DNA of 64,000 bases, taken from Solimicrobium silvestre (GTDB taxonomy: Bacteria > Pseudomonadota > Gammaproteobacteria > Burkholderiales > Burkholderiaceae_D). Below the pieces are notes generated by a model. It saw only the letters and a program-made list of their open reading frames with translations. It had not been told where the DNA came from and did no database searches. The stretch lies in the NCBI RefSeq assembly GCF_002976435.1, contig NZ_PUGF01000020.1:1-64000 (forward strand), given 5' to 3'. Shown here one piece after another: positions 43,658 to 51,814 of the stretch. Made by a program: the position numbers and the translations under genes. The first letter of the stretch is position 1, and each line of letters opens with the position of its first letter.

Positions 43658-44794
43658 TCAGCGCTCCAAAACATGCGTCAGTACGGCATGTGCTGCATTG
43701 GGTTTGGCGATTGCCAACATTTTTTGACGCATAGTTACTAACCGCTCAGGCTCAACGATGAATTGCCGGATTTTAAAATCCAGCCCAACAATGTCATGCG
43801 CTTTAACGGCCGCACCCTGCTCCATTAAATAATCACCGTTACGTTCTTCCTGGCCGGGAATCGGATCAACCAATAACATCGGCAAGCCCATAATCAAGCA
43901 TTCAGAACTGGTTAAGCCACCGGGCTTAGTAATCACCACATCGCTGGCGGCCATCAGATTTTCTATGCATTTACTAAAGCCGAATATCACTAATCTGTCG
44001 GTATATTGGATAGCTAACTGTTGCAGTTCAGCCAGTCGAAGTGGGTTATTTCCAGCGACCGCAATGACTTGCAGCGTGTCGTTATTGCGCAATAAACGCT
44101 CAGCAATTTCAGTCACGGTACCAATTCTGGCGCCACCGCTCAAAATTAACGCGGTAGTCAATTCTGGCTTCAGGCACAGTTCCATACGACAATCATGTTT
44201 CTTTTTGTCAGCCAAAAAGACTGGGGACACAGGAATGCCGGTGACATGCACCACATCATTCGCAATTCCACGTTCACGCATTTTAAAAGCGACTTCATGA
44301 TTAGCAGCAAAGTAGCCGCGCATATGCGGTTGCACCCACAAACTGTGCAAATCAAAGTCCGTCACTTGCACCCAAACCGGGCAAGTTAAGCGTCCATGTT
44401 TAATTTCCCGCGCGAGTAATTCCGCAGGTAGGAAATGCGTGCAAATGATGTGATCAGGTTTAAATTCGGCGATTTTTTTGATGAGTTTTTTGGTGCACAA
44501 CTGCTCAATTGAACGGCGTAGCATGGAGCTAATATCGCTACGTTGTGCGTCATCGGTTTTTTTATATAAATAGGCCCACAATGCTGGCGCATGATTGATT
44601 AAGTGGCGATAAAAATCACTATATACACCACGAAAACTGCGACTGACATACGACATAACATCAATATGCTGCGCATGAATATGACTAAACTGCGGCTGAC
44701 TAAATTGCGAAGACGTTTCTAACAAAGCTTCAGCGGCGCGTACATGACCTGATCCGGCTGACACACTAATCATTAATACTCGTGGTTGAGGCAT
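43658..44794 (-). CDS. MurG-like glycosyltransferase (diacylglycerol glucosyl/galactosyltransferase type)
   Basis: A GT-B-fold enzyme of 378 residues similar to plant MGDG synthase and bacterial UgtP. The N-terminal lobe carries MISVSAGSGHVRAAEALL (GSGH at 14-17), as in MGDG synthases. The C-terminal lobe has ILSGGARIGTVTEIAERLL and the nucleotide-sugar site ITKPGGLTSSECLIMGLPMLLVDPIPGQEERN. It would transfer a sugar from UDP to diacylglycerol or a related lipid; the identity of sugar and lipid is not read. The small membrane-protein gene is coupled directly downstream. Confidence 0.85.
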   Translation of the reverse strand: MPQPRVLMISVSAGSGHVRAAEALLETSSQFSQPQFSHIHAQHIDVMSYVSRSFRGVYSDFYRHLINHAPALWAYLYKKTDDAQRSDISSMLRRSIEQLCTKKLIKKIAEFKPDHIICTHFLPAELLAREIKHGRLTCPVWVQVTDFDLHSLWVQPHMRGYFAANHEVAFKMRERGIANDVVHVTGIPVSPVFLADKKKHDCRMELCLKPELTTALILSGGARIGTVTEIAERLLRNNDTLQVIAVAGNNPLRLAELQQLAIQYTDRLVIFGFSKCIENLMAASDVVITKPGGLTSSECLIMGLPMLLVDPIPGQEERNGDYLMEQGAAVKAHDIVGLDFKIRQFIVEPERLVTMRQKMLAIAKPNAAHAVLTHVLER

Positions 44795-44905
44795 TTACAT
44801 TTTCCCATTCATAAACTAGCAGATATAACTGACCAGTTTATTCTTGAGAAATTTCAGGCGTGTGACGAAACCATTAGCAACCGCCAGAAATCATTGACGA
44901 TATAA

Positions 44906-45631
44906 CTAGATCAACTGCCCCGCAGCTATCGTCAAAACACGATCACAAAGCTCGGCCACTTTAGGGTCATGCGTCACCAAAACCAGAGTCGAACCGCGCT
45001 CCCGGTTTAAGGAAAACATCAACTCCATCACCGCTGCGCCAGTAACCGCATCTAAGCTGCCGGTTGGCTCATCGGCAAATAACAGCGGTGGCTCAGTGAC
45101 AAAGGCACGCGCCAAGGCAACCCGCTGTTGCTCACCGCCCGATAAAAACTTGGGGTAATGCGTTAAGCGGCTGGATAATCCCACCCGACCCAGCATTTGC
45201 TCTGCCTTTTCACGCGCTTGTGAGCCCGAAAATTGATCGCCACGCAATTCCAGCGGCAGCATCACGTTTTCCAGCGCTGTTAAATGCCCCAGCAACTGAA
45301 ACGACTGAAACACAAAACCGAGCTTTTGTTTGCGCAGCGCTGCCCGACCGTCTTCGTCCAGCTTGAAAATATCCACGCCGTCTATCTTGACCGAACCGGT
45401 GCTGGGCACATCAAGACCGGCCAACAATCCTAATAATGTTGATTTGCCTGAACCCGAAGCGCCAACAATAGCCATCGTTTGGCTAGCCGGTACGGTAAAA
45501 TTCAGGTCATGCAAAATGGTCAGTTCACCACTGGCATCAAAAACGCGCTTACTTAAGTTGAGTACATCAATAGCAGCTGGCGCATTGGATAGATCACGAT
45601 TAGCTTCATTATTTTGAGGTAAATGCTTCAT
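44906..45631 (-). CDS. ybbA: ABC transporter ATP-binding protein (YbbA/LolD type)
   Basis: A 241-residue ATPase of the LolCDE/MacB-like group: Walker A GASGSGKST at 57-65, signature LSGGEQQR at 163-170 and Walker B LLFADE at 183-188. The tesA neighbour, divergent and adjacent, is the same pairing as E. coli ybbA-tesA, which supports the name. In E. coli the large permease ybbP follows ybbA; here the next gene is a glycosyltransferase, so no membrane partner is visible. Its ATG overlaps that of tesA in the four bases CATG (45629-45632). The first 20 residues precede the ATPase fold and may be untranslated if a later start is used. Confidence 0.85.
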   Translation of the reverse strand: MKHLPQNNEANRDLSNAPAAIDVLNLSKRVFDASGELTILHDLNFTVPASQTMAIVGASGSGKSTLLGLLAGLDVPSTGSVKIDGVDIFKLDEDGRAALRKQKLGFVFQSFQLLGHLTALENVMLPLELRGDQFSGSQAREKAEQMLGRVGLSSRLTHYPKFLSGGEQQRVALARAFVTEPPLLFADEPTGSLDAVTGAAVMELMFSLNRERGSTLVLVTHDPKVAELCDRVLTIAAGQLI

Positions 45632-46289
45632 GCAAAAATTTCGCCTGACTGAAAAATGGTTTAAAAAACTAAGCTGGGTTTTATTCTTAACGATCTTATT
45701 TACTGCGCTCAGCGGTTTTAGGACTGCCTATTCTGCACCAAAAACAGTCCTCGTGTTGGGTGATAGTTTATCGGCCGAATATGGATTGGCACGCGGTACT
45801 GGTTGGGTCGCCTTGCTGGAACAACGAATTCAAGATAAAAAGCTCGCTGTTCAGGTGATTAATGCCAGTATCAGCGGCGACACCACCAGTGGCGGCTTAG
45901 CTCGGATTAACGATTTATTAAAAAAACACCAACCAACGACAGTCATTATTGAACTGGGTGGCAACGACGGCTTACGCGGCTTATCCTTGACTGCATCGGA
46001 GCAAAATTTTCGCGCCATGATTGCGGCTAGCAAAACCGCTAAAGCCAACGTGCTGTTAGTCGGCATGCAAATTCCGCCTAACTATGGCCGTACTTATACC
46101 GATCAATTCTCGGCCATGTATGGAAAAATCGCCAAGGAAACCAAGATTCCCTTAGTGCCATTTTTACTGGCCGGTGTAGCAGATAAACCTGAATTATTTC
46201 AAGCCGATCGCATTCATTTAATTGCCGCAGCGCATCCAAGTATATTGAACAATGTTTGGCCTTATTTGTTGCCATTAATAAGTAAATAA
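45630..46289 (+). CDS. tesA: Acyl-CoA thioesterase I / esterase TesA (GDSL family)
   Basis: A periplasmic SGNH/GDSL hydrolase that cleaves acyl-CoA and other esters and has lysophospholipase and protease activity in E. coli. A signal sequence of about 36 residues ends near AYSA. The catalytic Ser46 is in LVLGDSLSAEYG, the oxyanion Gly/Asn are in GDTTSGG and LGGNDGLRG, and Asp193-His196 in DRIH complete the triad. A GAGG lies about 11 nt before the ATG. The start codon overlaps that of the divergent ybbA. The mature enzyme size is as expected. Confidence 0.92.
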   Translation: MQKFRLTEKWFKKLSWVLFLTILFTALSGFRTAYSAPKTVLVLGDSLSAEYGLARGTGWVALLEQRIQDKKLAVQVINASISGDTTSGGLARINDLLKKHQPTTVIIELGGNDGLRGLSLTASEQNFRAMIAASKTAKANVLLVGMQIPPNYGRTYTDQFSAMYGKIAKETKIPLVPFLLAGVADKPELFQADRIHLIAAAHPSILNNVWPYLLPLISK

Positions 46290-46331
46290 TTGATTTCAAT
46301 CACAAACCATCTAAACTTATCTTGCTAACAT
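46290..46331 (+). promoter_or_regulatory. Candidate FNR/ANR-type box and -10 upstream of the CZB gene
   Basis: TTGATTTCAATCAC (46290-46303) matches the FNR/ANR consensus TTGAT-N4-ATCAA at 9 of 10 fixed positions and begins right after the tesA stop. A -10-like TAACAT lies at 46326-46331, about the distance expected for a class II FNR-dependent promoter centred at -41.5. If real, the CZB-domain gene would respond to oxygen. Confidence 0.45.
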
Positions 46332-46367
46332 TCTGAATGAATTGTGGATTTATTACGGGAGATAAAA

Positions 46368-46721
46368 ATGGATCTGCGTACCGCTTATGAGAGTGACAAA
46401 GAACTGAAAGATCAATTTATCATGGCCATTGAAGCCAATGCCCAAGTTGATGCGACAGTGATCATGAAATCGGACCGTTGTGCACTAGGAGTGTGGCTGC
46501 ATGGCGAAGCGGAACGCAAGTTCAAATTTTTAAGCTCGTATAAGCCGTGCATGGAAGCGCACGAAGCATTTCACGCGCAAGCAGCAAAGGTAGCGCGACA
46601 AATTAATCTGGGCGAACACACTTCCGCACGCAGCATGCTGGCCGACGGTACGCCTTATGCCAAAGCATGTTCATCACTGGGCTCGGCCTTGATTATGTTA
46701 AAGAAGGACGCAAAAATATAA
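46368..46721 (+). CDS. Chemoreceptor zinc-binding (CZB) domain protein
   Basis: A stand-alone CZB domain of 117 residues, found attached to chemoreceptors or cyclases in other proteins, where it senses zinc or redox state. The core CALGVWLHG has the ligand Cys38, and HEAFH supplies His65 and His69. The fourth usual ligand, an N-terminal His about 28 residues before the Cys, appears to be Asp10 here: no His occurs before residue 45. GGGAGA before ATG 46368 fixes the start; a GTG at 46344 is an alternative. It may act with a partner in trans, as no effector domain is attached. Confidence 0.8.
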   Translation: MDLRTAYESDKELKDQFIMAIEANAQVDATVIMKSDRCALGVWLHGEAERKFKFLSSYKPCMEAHEAFHAQAAKVARQINLGEHTSARSMLADGTPYAKACSSLGSALIMLKKDAKI

Positions 46722-46862
46722 GCAAGGTGCTTTTTCGATATTTTGTGCAATATTGCATAAAATAGTAGAACAATCGAATTGAAAAATTAAAAACCAAACT
46801 AAATAACAGCTCTTGCAAAGATTCAACATCGCCAATTAAGATCACCTCATTAAGGAATTACT

Positions 46863-47696
46863 ATGACTTATAAAACGATATTAGTTCACATTGACGATAC
46901 TAGCCGCTCACCAAGCCGCATTCAACTCGCAGCGCAATTAGCCATGAAACAGGACGCTCACCTGCTTGCTATTGCGGATACCGGTGTTTCACGGTTTATC
47001 TATCAAGACGGCAATATCAATGGCGTTGATCCAAGCTTACTGAGTCACTTAGAGTATTTGCGTGAACGAGCTACACAAAATGTCGTCGATTTTAAAATCC
47101 AAGCGGCCAAATTAGGTGTGACTTCATTCAGTAGCGAAATTACCCAAGATGATGCTTGCGGCGGGATAGGTTTACGAGCGCGATATTGCGATTTGGTGAT
47201 TGTTGGACAAACCAATCCAGACGAGGCTTCCCCTGCCGTGATGGATGATTTCCCTGAATACATGATCCTTAATTCGGGCCGTCCGGTATTAATTATCCCG
47301 TACGCAGGTGACTTCAATCAGCCTGGGAAGCGCCCATTGATTGCCTGGGACGGCAGCCGCGCCGCAACCCGCGCTATTACCGACGCCATTCCCTTATTAC
47401 GTACAGCCGATTTAGTGAATGTAGCGATAGTTAACCCCAAGGGTGATACGCACGGCGAGCAACCTGGCGCTGACATTGCCGCTTATTTAGCGCGCCACGG
47501 CATTAAGCTGGACGTTTCAGTGCACAACACAAAACTCAATACCGGCAACGCTTTATTATCCTTAGCGTCGGATTTAAATTCGGATTTAATGGTGATGGGT
47601 GGTTACGGCCATTCGCGTTTCAGGGAAATGATTATGGGCGGAGCAACCCGTACCATCTTGGAAAGCATGACGATTCCCACATTGATGTCGCACTAA
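46863..47696 (+). CDS. Universal stress protein (UspA family, two-domain)
   Basis: A 277-residue tandem USP. The first domain starts TILVHIDDTSRSPSR and ends near SGRPVLIIPY; the second starts RPLIAWDGSRAATRA and ends with the ATP-binding signature GGYGHSRFREMIMGGATRTIL, with gly-rich loop G-2x-G-9x-G. Such proteins bind ATP and help survival under stress or stasis. AAGGAA lies upstream of the ATG. The preceding gap contains the palindrome TGCAATATTGCA (46746-46757). The gene downstream is a lipoprotein after two hairpins. Confidence 0.9.
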   Translation: MTYKTILVHIDDTSRSPSRIQLAAQLAMKQDAHLLAIADTGVSRFIYQDGNINGVDPSLLSHLEYLRERATQNVVDFKIQAAKLGVTSFSSEITQDDACGGIGLRARYCDLVIVGQTNPDEASPAVMDDFPEYMILNSGRPVLIIPYAGDFNQPGKRPLIAWDGSRAATRAITDAIPLLRTADLVNVAIVNPKGDTHGEQPGADIAAYLARHGIKLDVSVHNTKLNTGNALLSLASDLNSDLMVMGGYGHSRFREMIMGGATRTILESMTIPTLMSH

Positions 47697-47724
47697 AGCA
47701 AGAACAGGAAATTCTCCGCATCAC

Positions 47725-47762
47725 GAAATCGGGTGGAACTAATAACCGCCACCCGCGATTTC
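47725..47762 (+). terminator. Hairpin downstream of the universal stress gene
   Basis: GAAATCGGGTGG (47725-47736) pairs with CCACCCG and CGATTTC on the other side (47749-47762), with a 2-nt bulge. It lies about 30 bp after the stop. There is no clear T tract, so termination is only suggested. Confidence 0.45.
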
Positions 47763-47786
47763 TGCCACAGCCTGAGATCCAACATC

Positions 47787-47806
47787 GAATCAGCCACAGC
47801 TGATTC
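47787..47806 (+). terminator. Second hairpin downstream of the universal stress gene
   Basis: GAATCAGC (47787-47794) and GCTGATTC (47799-47806) form a perfect 8-bp stem with loop CACA, followed by CCTTTCGCC. It sits between the universal stress gene and the lipoprotein gene. Together with the hairpin at 47725 it makes a tandem 3' structure; strength is uncertain. Confidence 0.45.
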
Positions 47807-47943
47807 CCTTTCGCCTCCAAAAAAAACAGCGTCCGAGTAATTTCCCTTATTTTCCCTGCATGAAGGTAAGCTGATTTATACGATGTTTTGCACCCATGAG
47901 TAAGTTCAAGTTAAACTATTACTTTTCGTGCGGAGGATTAATC

Positions 47944-48159
47944 ATGCGACACATTCTTATTTTTTCACTATTACTCACCCTTGTCTGTGGGCTATCTGCA
48001 TGTGGGAAAACCGATAATAAAGCAGTTGAAGAAAAACCTGCTTTCGATATTGCGCCACAACGTGCGCAACTGCAAAAAGCCAAAGATCTTGAGAAAAAAA
48101 TGCAGGAAGATGCTGAGAATCAGCGCAAAGTCATTGAACTTCAAACCAATCCAAAATAA
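47944..48159 (+). CDS. Small lipoprotein of unknown function
   Basis: A 71-residue lipoprotein with a clear type II signal: MRHILIFSLLLTLVCGLSACG, lipidated Cys20. The mature part is short, charged and probably helical (AQLQKAKDLEKKMQEDAENQRK). GGAGG sits before the ATG at 47944; a longer frame to 47896 adds 16 residues with no signal function and is rejected. Similar small coiled-coil lipoproteins are common in this group, role unknown. It is followed by a GtrA gene 29 bp downstream, on the same strand. Confidence 0.85.
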   Translation: MRHILIFSLLLTLVCGLSACGKTDNKAVEEKPAFDIAPQRAQLQKAKDLEKKMQEDAENQRKVIELQTNPK

Positions 48160-48188
48160 TCTGCTAACTAACAACACATCAAGAACCC

Positions 48189-48596
48189 ATGCAATTTAGT
48201 CCAAAATCGATCGCCCTATTTCGTCAATTCATCCATTTCGCCGCTGTCGGCTTATCTGGCACGTTAGTGCAATATCTCAGTTTATGGATAGGCGTTGAAT
48301 ATTTTTTAATGGCAGCAGCCGTCGCATCAGCCATCGGCTACATTCTTGGTTCGGTGGTTAATTATTTGCTGAATTATTTCTTTACTTTCAGCAGCGGCAA
48401 ATCACATAAAGAAGCAGCCAGTAAATATTTTTCCGTCATTGGAATCGGCTGGTGTCTTAACTTCTTGCTGATGAGCTTGTTTGTAAAACAGCTGGGATGG
48501 TATTACTGGTTTGCGCAAATCATTACGACTGGCATAGGCTTGTTGTGGAATTTTTCGGGAAGTAAATGGTGGGCGTTTAAACACAAGCCCACCTAA
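48189..48596 (+). CDS. GtrA-family membrane protein
   Basis: A 135-residue protein of the GtrA family (PF04138), which in other bacteria flips or presents polyprenyl-linked sugars. Four helices are visible: about 14-32 (HFAAVGLSGTLVQYLSLWI), 41-62, 77-96 and 102-122. LLNYFFTFSSGKSHKEAASKYFSV is the typical cytoplasmic loop. The C terminus WNFSGSKWWAFK is the family hallmark. No glycosyltransferase gene is adjacent, although the ArnT-like enzyme is elsewhere in the window. It is convergent with the thioesterase gene. Confidence 0.88.
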   Translation: MQFSPKSIALFRQFIHFAAVGLSGTLVQYLSLWIGVEYFLMAAAVASAIGYILGSVVNYLLNYFFTFSSGKSHKEAASKYFSVIGIGWCLNFLLMSLFVKQLGWYYWFAQIITTGIGLLWNFSGSKWWAFKHKPT

Positions 48597-48617
48597 CTCA
48601 CTTAGTCAACGCGATAG

Positions 48618-49055
48618 TCATCGAAATTGAGCAAGAACAGCTTCGGGTAACGGAGCTGATTTTTCTTGTACAGTATCAACCCACACCACTTTTGCCTGCC
48701 CTTCCGCACACCGCGTTTTCTCGGCACCCAAACGATAAATTTGGTAATGCGTATTAAAACTGGAACGGCCCGGCGCAGCAATAAACATCTGCACTTCAAT
48801 TTGATCCGGATATTTTAATGAGCGCAAAAAATTACATTGCGCATTGATTAAAACGGGACCAGTGTTTGACGCACTGGCCACGTCTAAAAATGAAGCCATC
48901 CATTCAATTCTAGCTTGCTCCATATAACGGAAATACACGGTGTTATTGACATGTCCAAATGCGTCCATGTCACCCCACCGCACCGGCATACAACATGTAT
49001 AGACCAACTTCAACTCAGATTGCTGGTTTTGCTGCGTATTTCCTACTGTCGTCAT
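48618..49055 (-). CDS. Acyl-CoA thioesterase (4HBT, YbgC-like)
   Basis: A hot-dog-fold thioesterase of 145 residues. The N-terminal VRWGDMDAFGHVNNTVYFRYMEQAR motif at 25-49 has the catalytic Asp (29 or 31) and the HVNN loop of the 4-hydroxybenzoyl-CoA thioesterase family. The start ATG overlaps the stop of the upstream SDR gene by 4 bp, so the two are co-translated. The partner suggests fatty-acyl or beta-oxidation-related substrates, but chain length is not known. Confidence 0.87.
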   Translation of the reverse strand: MTTVGNTQQNQQSELKLVYTCCMPVRWGDMDAFGHVNNTVYFRYMEQARIEWMASFLDVASASNTGPVLINAQCNFLRSLKYPDQIEVQMFIAAPGRSSFNTHYQIYRLGAEKTRCAEGQAKVVWVDTVQEKSAPLPEAVLAQFR

Positions 49056-49828
49056 TGAATACTCATCCCATCATCAGCACTCACAATTGCGCCATTTAAA
49101 AACCGGGATTCTTCTGCGGCTAATAACAACAATAATCCATCCAAATCTTCTGGCTGGCCCAGGCGATTGCGCGGCAACATGCTCATCAATTTTCTGCCTG
49201 CTTCGCTATCAAAATAACTTTGATTAATTTCGGTGGCAATGTAACCAGGGCAAATCGCATTCACATTAATACCGTATTTACCCCATTCCAATGCCATCGC
49301 CTTGGTCATTTGAATGACGGCCGCCTTACTCATGCAATAAATACCAATTTGAGGTAACGCACGCATACCGGCAACCGAGGCGATATTAACTATTCTGTGC
49401 TGTTTTTTAGGATCACCTTTAGCGCGCGCAACCATGCGTTTAGCGGTTTCCTGCGCCACAAAAAAGGCACCGCGCTGATTAGTATCCATGACATAGGCGT
49501 AATCGTCTGGCGTGACATCCAACAAGCGCTGCGTTGTAGAAACTCCGGCGTTATTAATCAAGATGTCAATCGGCCCGGCTTCGGTTTCCGCATGCGCAAT
49601 CGCCGACTTAATGCTGGCATAGTCGCTCACGTCGAGCTGCACCATATGGGCGGCGCCGCCTTCGGCTTCAATTTCGGCACGCAATTCTTTTAAGCGATCA
49701 ATTCGTCGTGCTGCCAACACCACTTGCGCACCGGCTTGAGCTAATACTTTTGCAAAGCGCGCACCTAAACCGCTGGATGCGCCAGTAACTAAAGCGATTT
49801 TTCCTTCGAAATTAACTTCAATACCCAT
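49052..49828 (-). CDS. Short-chain dehydrogenase/reductase
   Basis: A classical SDR of 258 residues. The cofactor motif TGASSGLG is at 15-22, NNAG at 92-95, catalytic Ser151, and Tyr164/Lys168 in YCMSK. The C-terminal GAIVSADDGMSIQ is typical of FabG-like 3-hydroxyacyl or 3-ketoacyl enzymes. ATG 49828 has a ribosome-binding site (GAGG) upstream. It is coupled to the thioesterase downstream. Substrate is not assigned; a fatty-acid-related role is suggested by the partner and by the divergent ETF-QO gene. Confidence 0.87.
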   Translation of the reverse strand: MGIEVNFEGKIALVTGASSGLGARFAKVLAQAGAQVVLAARRIDRLKELRAEIEAEGGAAHMVQLDVSDYASIKSAIAHAETEAGPIDILINNAGVSTTQRLLDVTPDDYAYVMDTNQRGAFFVAQETAKRMVARAKGDPKKQHRIVNIASVAGMRALPQIGIYCMSKAAVIQMTKAMALEWGKYGINVNAICPGYIATEINQSYFDSEAGRKLMSMLPRNRLGQPEDLDGLLLLLAAEESRFLNGAIVSADDGMSIQ

Positions 49829-50074
49829 CGTTGCCTCCTCAAATATAAAACATCACAACATGATGCCATAATTGTTGCAATTTCAGTGATGCAATCAGCA
49901 CCCTATTCCAGTCATTTAATGCATATTTTGACTGGCTCTGACATAATTTCGACATTCGTTTCAAAATTCGTTGCTACGCTATCTTGCTCAATTCGTCAGT
50001 AACCTATATTATTCAAACAAAAAATAAGCACGCTCGTACTAAATTAACCTTACAACCAAAATGAGATCACCGTT

Positions 50075-51745
50075 ATGACTACAAACTTCCTGGAAAAATT
50101 TGGGCCACGCGATACGATGGAATACGATGTCGTTATCGTCGGCGGTGGTCCTGCTGGGCTGTCAGCGGCGATCAAACTCAAGCAACTAGCGCTAGCTCAA
50201 AGCAAAGAAGTATCAGTCTGCGTGCTGGAAAAAGGCGGTGAATTAGGCGCACATATTTTATCCGGCGCAGTGATGGACCCGATCGCCATCAATGAATTAT
50301 TCCCAAACTGGAAAGAACTCGGCGCACCGTTAAATACCGAAGTCAGCGAAGATCGTTTTTTAATGTTAACCGAAACTGGCTCCATCAAAACTCCCAATTG
50401 GATGCTGCCGGATTGCTTTCAAAACCACGGCAACTACGTTATTTCCTTAGCTAATGTGGTGCGCTGGTTAGGCCAGCAGGCTGAAAGCTTAGGTGTTGAA
50501 ATTTTCCCTGGCTTCCCTGCTGCTGAAATTTTATATAACGAAGATGGCTCAGTAAAAGGCGTCGCCACTGGCAACATGGGCGTAAGCCATGACGGCACAG
50601 CCAGTGCGGCATTCCAGCTAGGCATGGAATTACACGCGAAATACACCTTGTTTGCAGAAGGTGCACGTGGCCACCTCGGCAAACAGTTGATGCAAAAATT
50701 CAACTTAAACGAACAGTGCGACCCACAAACTTACGGTATCGGTATCAAAGAATTGTGGGAAATAGATCCTGCTAAGCATCAAGCCGGTTTAGTCATACAC
50801 ACTGCTGGCTGGCCGTTAGCTTCAGATACTTATGGCGGCTCTTTCCTGTATCACCTGGAAAACAACCAGGTGGCAGTTGGCCTAGTAGTTGGCTTAAGCT
50901 ACGCCAATCCGTATTTGTCGCCTTATGAAGAATTTCAACGCTACAAAACCCATCCGGCAATTCGTCACTTCTTTGAAGGCGCTAAACGGATCTCTTACGG
51001 CGCACGCGCGATTACTGCTGGTGGACTTCAATCCTTACCTAAACTCACCTTCCCGGGCGGAGCATTGATCGGGTGTGATGCTGGATTCTTGAATATGAGC
51101 CGTATCAAAGGTAGCCACGCAGCAATGAAGAGCGGTATGTTGGTAGCAGAATCCATCTTCACGGCATTAGCTTCAGAGCGCGCTCATGATGAACTGAGCA
51201 GCTACAGCGTCGCATTTAAAGATTCATGGTTACATACCGAATTGCATAAAGCACGTAACGTTAAACCGTGGTTGGCAAAAGGTTTGTATTTTGGTGCTGC
51301 GATGGTGGGTATCGATCAAATCCTATTCAAGGGTAAAGCGCCATGGACATTGCATCACCAGCATGCGGACCATGAATGCCTGCGCCCTGCTTCCGAATTT
51401 GAACCTATTGTGTATCCAAAACCGGATGGGAAATTAACATTTGATCGACTTTCCTCAGTCTTCATTTCCAACACCAATCACGCTGAAGACCAGCCGATAC
51501 ATTTGACGTTGAAAAACGCAGAGGTACCTGTCGGTATCAATTTAGCGCAATACGCGGGCCCGGAAGCACGTTATTGCCCTGCTGGCGTATACGAATTTAT
51601 TAAAGCCGATGATGGCGCGGATAAGCTGCAAATCAACGCTCAAAACTGCGTGCATTGCAAGACTTGCGACATTAAAGATCCGACTCAAAATATCGTTTGG
51701 GTAACACCAGAAGGCGGCGGCGGACCGAATTACCCGAATATGTAA
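50075..51745 (+). CDS. Electron-transfer-flavoprotein:ubiquinone oxidoreductase (ETF-QO)
   Basis: An inner-membrane FAD/4Fe-4S enzyme that takes electrons from ETF (fatty-acid and amino-acid oxidation) to ubiquinone. FAD binding is by YDVVIVGGGPAGLSAAIKLKQ near residues 18-38. The 4Fe-4S ligands are Cys501, Cys525, Cys528 and Cys531 in ARYCPAGVYEF and NCVHCKTCDIKDP. At 556 residues it is full length. It is monocistronic and ends at a strong terminator. Other names in use are etfD and etf-QO, so no gene symbol is given. Confidence 0.95.
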   Translation: MTTNFLEKFGPRDTMEYDVVIVGGGPAGLSAAIKLKQLALAQSKEVSVCVLEKGGELGAHILSGAVMDPIAINELFPNWKELGAPLNTEVSEDRFLMLTETGSIKTPNWMLPDCFQNHGNYVISLANVVRWLGQQAESLGVEIFPGFPAAEILYNEDGSVKGVATGNMGVSHDGTASAAFQLGMELHAKYTLFAEGARGHLGKQLMQKFNLNEQCDPQTYGIGIKELWEIDPAKHQAGLVIHTAGWPLASDTYGGSFLYHLENNQVAVGLVVGLSYANPYLSPYEEFQRYKTHPAIRHFFEGAKRISYGARAITAGGLQSLPKLTFPGGALIGCDAGFLNMSRIKGSHAAMKSGMLVAESIFTALASERAHDELSSYSVAFKDSWLHTELHKARNVKPWLAKGLYFGAAMVGIDQILFKGKAPWTLHHQHADHECLRPASEFEPIVYPKPDGKLTFDRLSSVFISNTNHAEDQPIHLTLKNAEVPVGINLAQYAGPEARYCPAGVYEFIKADDGADKLQINAQNCVHCKTCDIKDPTQNIVWVTPEGGGGPNYPNM

Positions 51746-51751
51746 TATTCA

Positions 51752-51795
51752 AGCTCCATAAAAAAAGCCGCAAACGCGGCTTTTTTTATGGAGCT
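51752..51795. terminator. Strong terminator with a 20-bp perfect stem
   Basis: Left arm 51752-51771 (AGCTCCAT, seven A, GCCGC) and right arm 51776-51795 (GCGGC, seven T, ATGGAGCT) are perfectly complementary around a 4-nt loop. It ends the ETF-QO transcript on the plus strand and ompW copy 1 on the minus strand. The core GCCGC/GCGGC with A and T tracts matches that of the second ompW terminator at 52747. Confidence 0.9.
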
Positions 51796-51814
51796 GAGAT
51801 CAATCTAAATCAAC

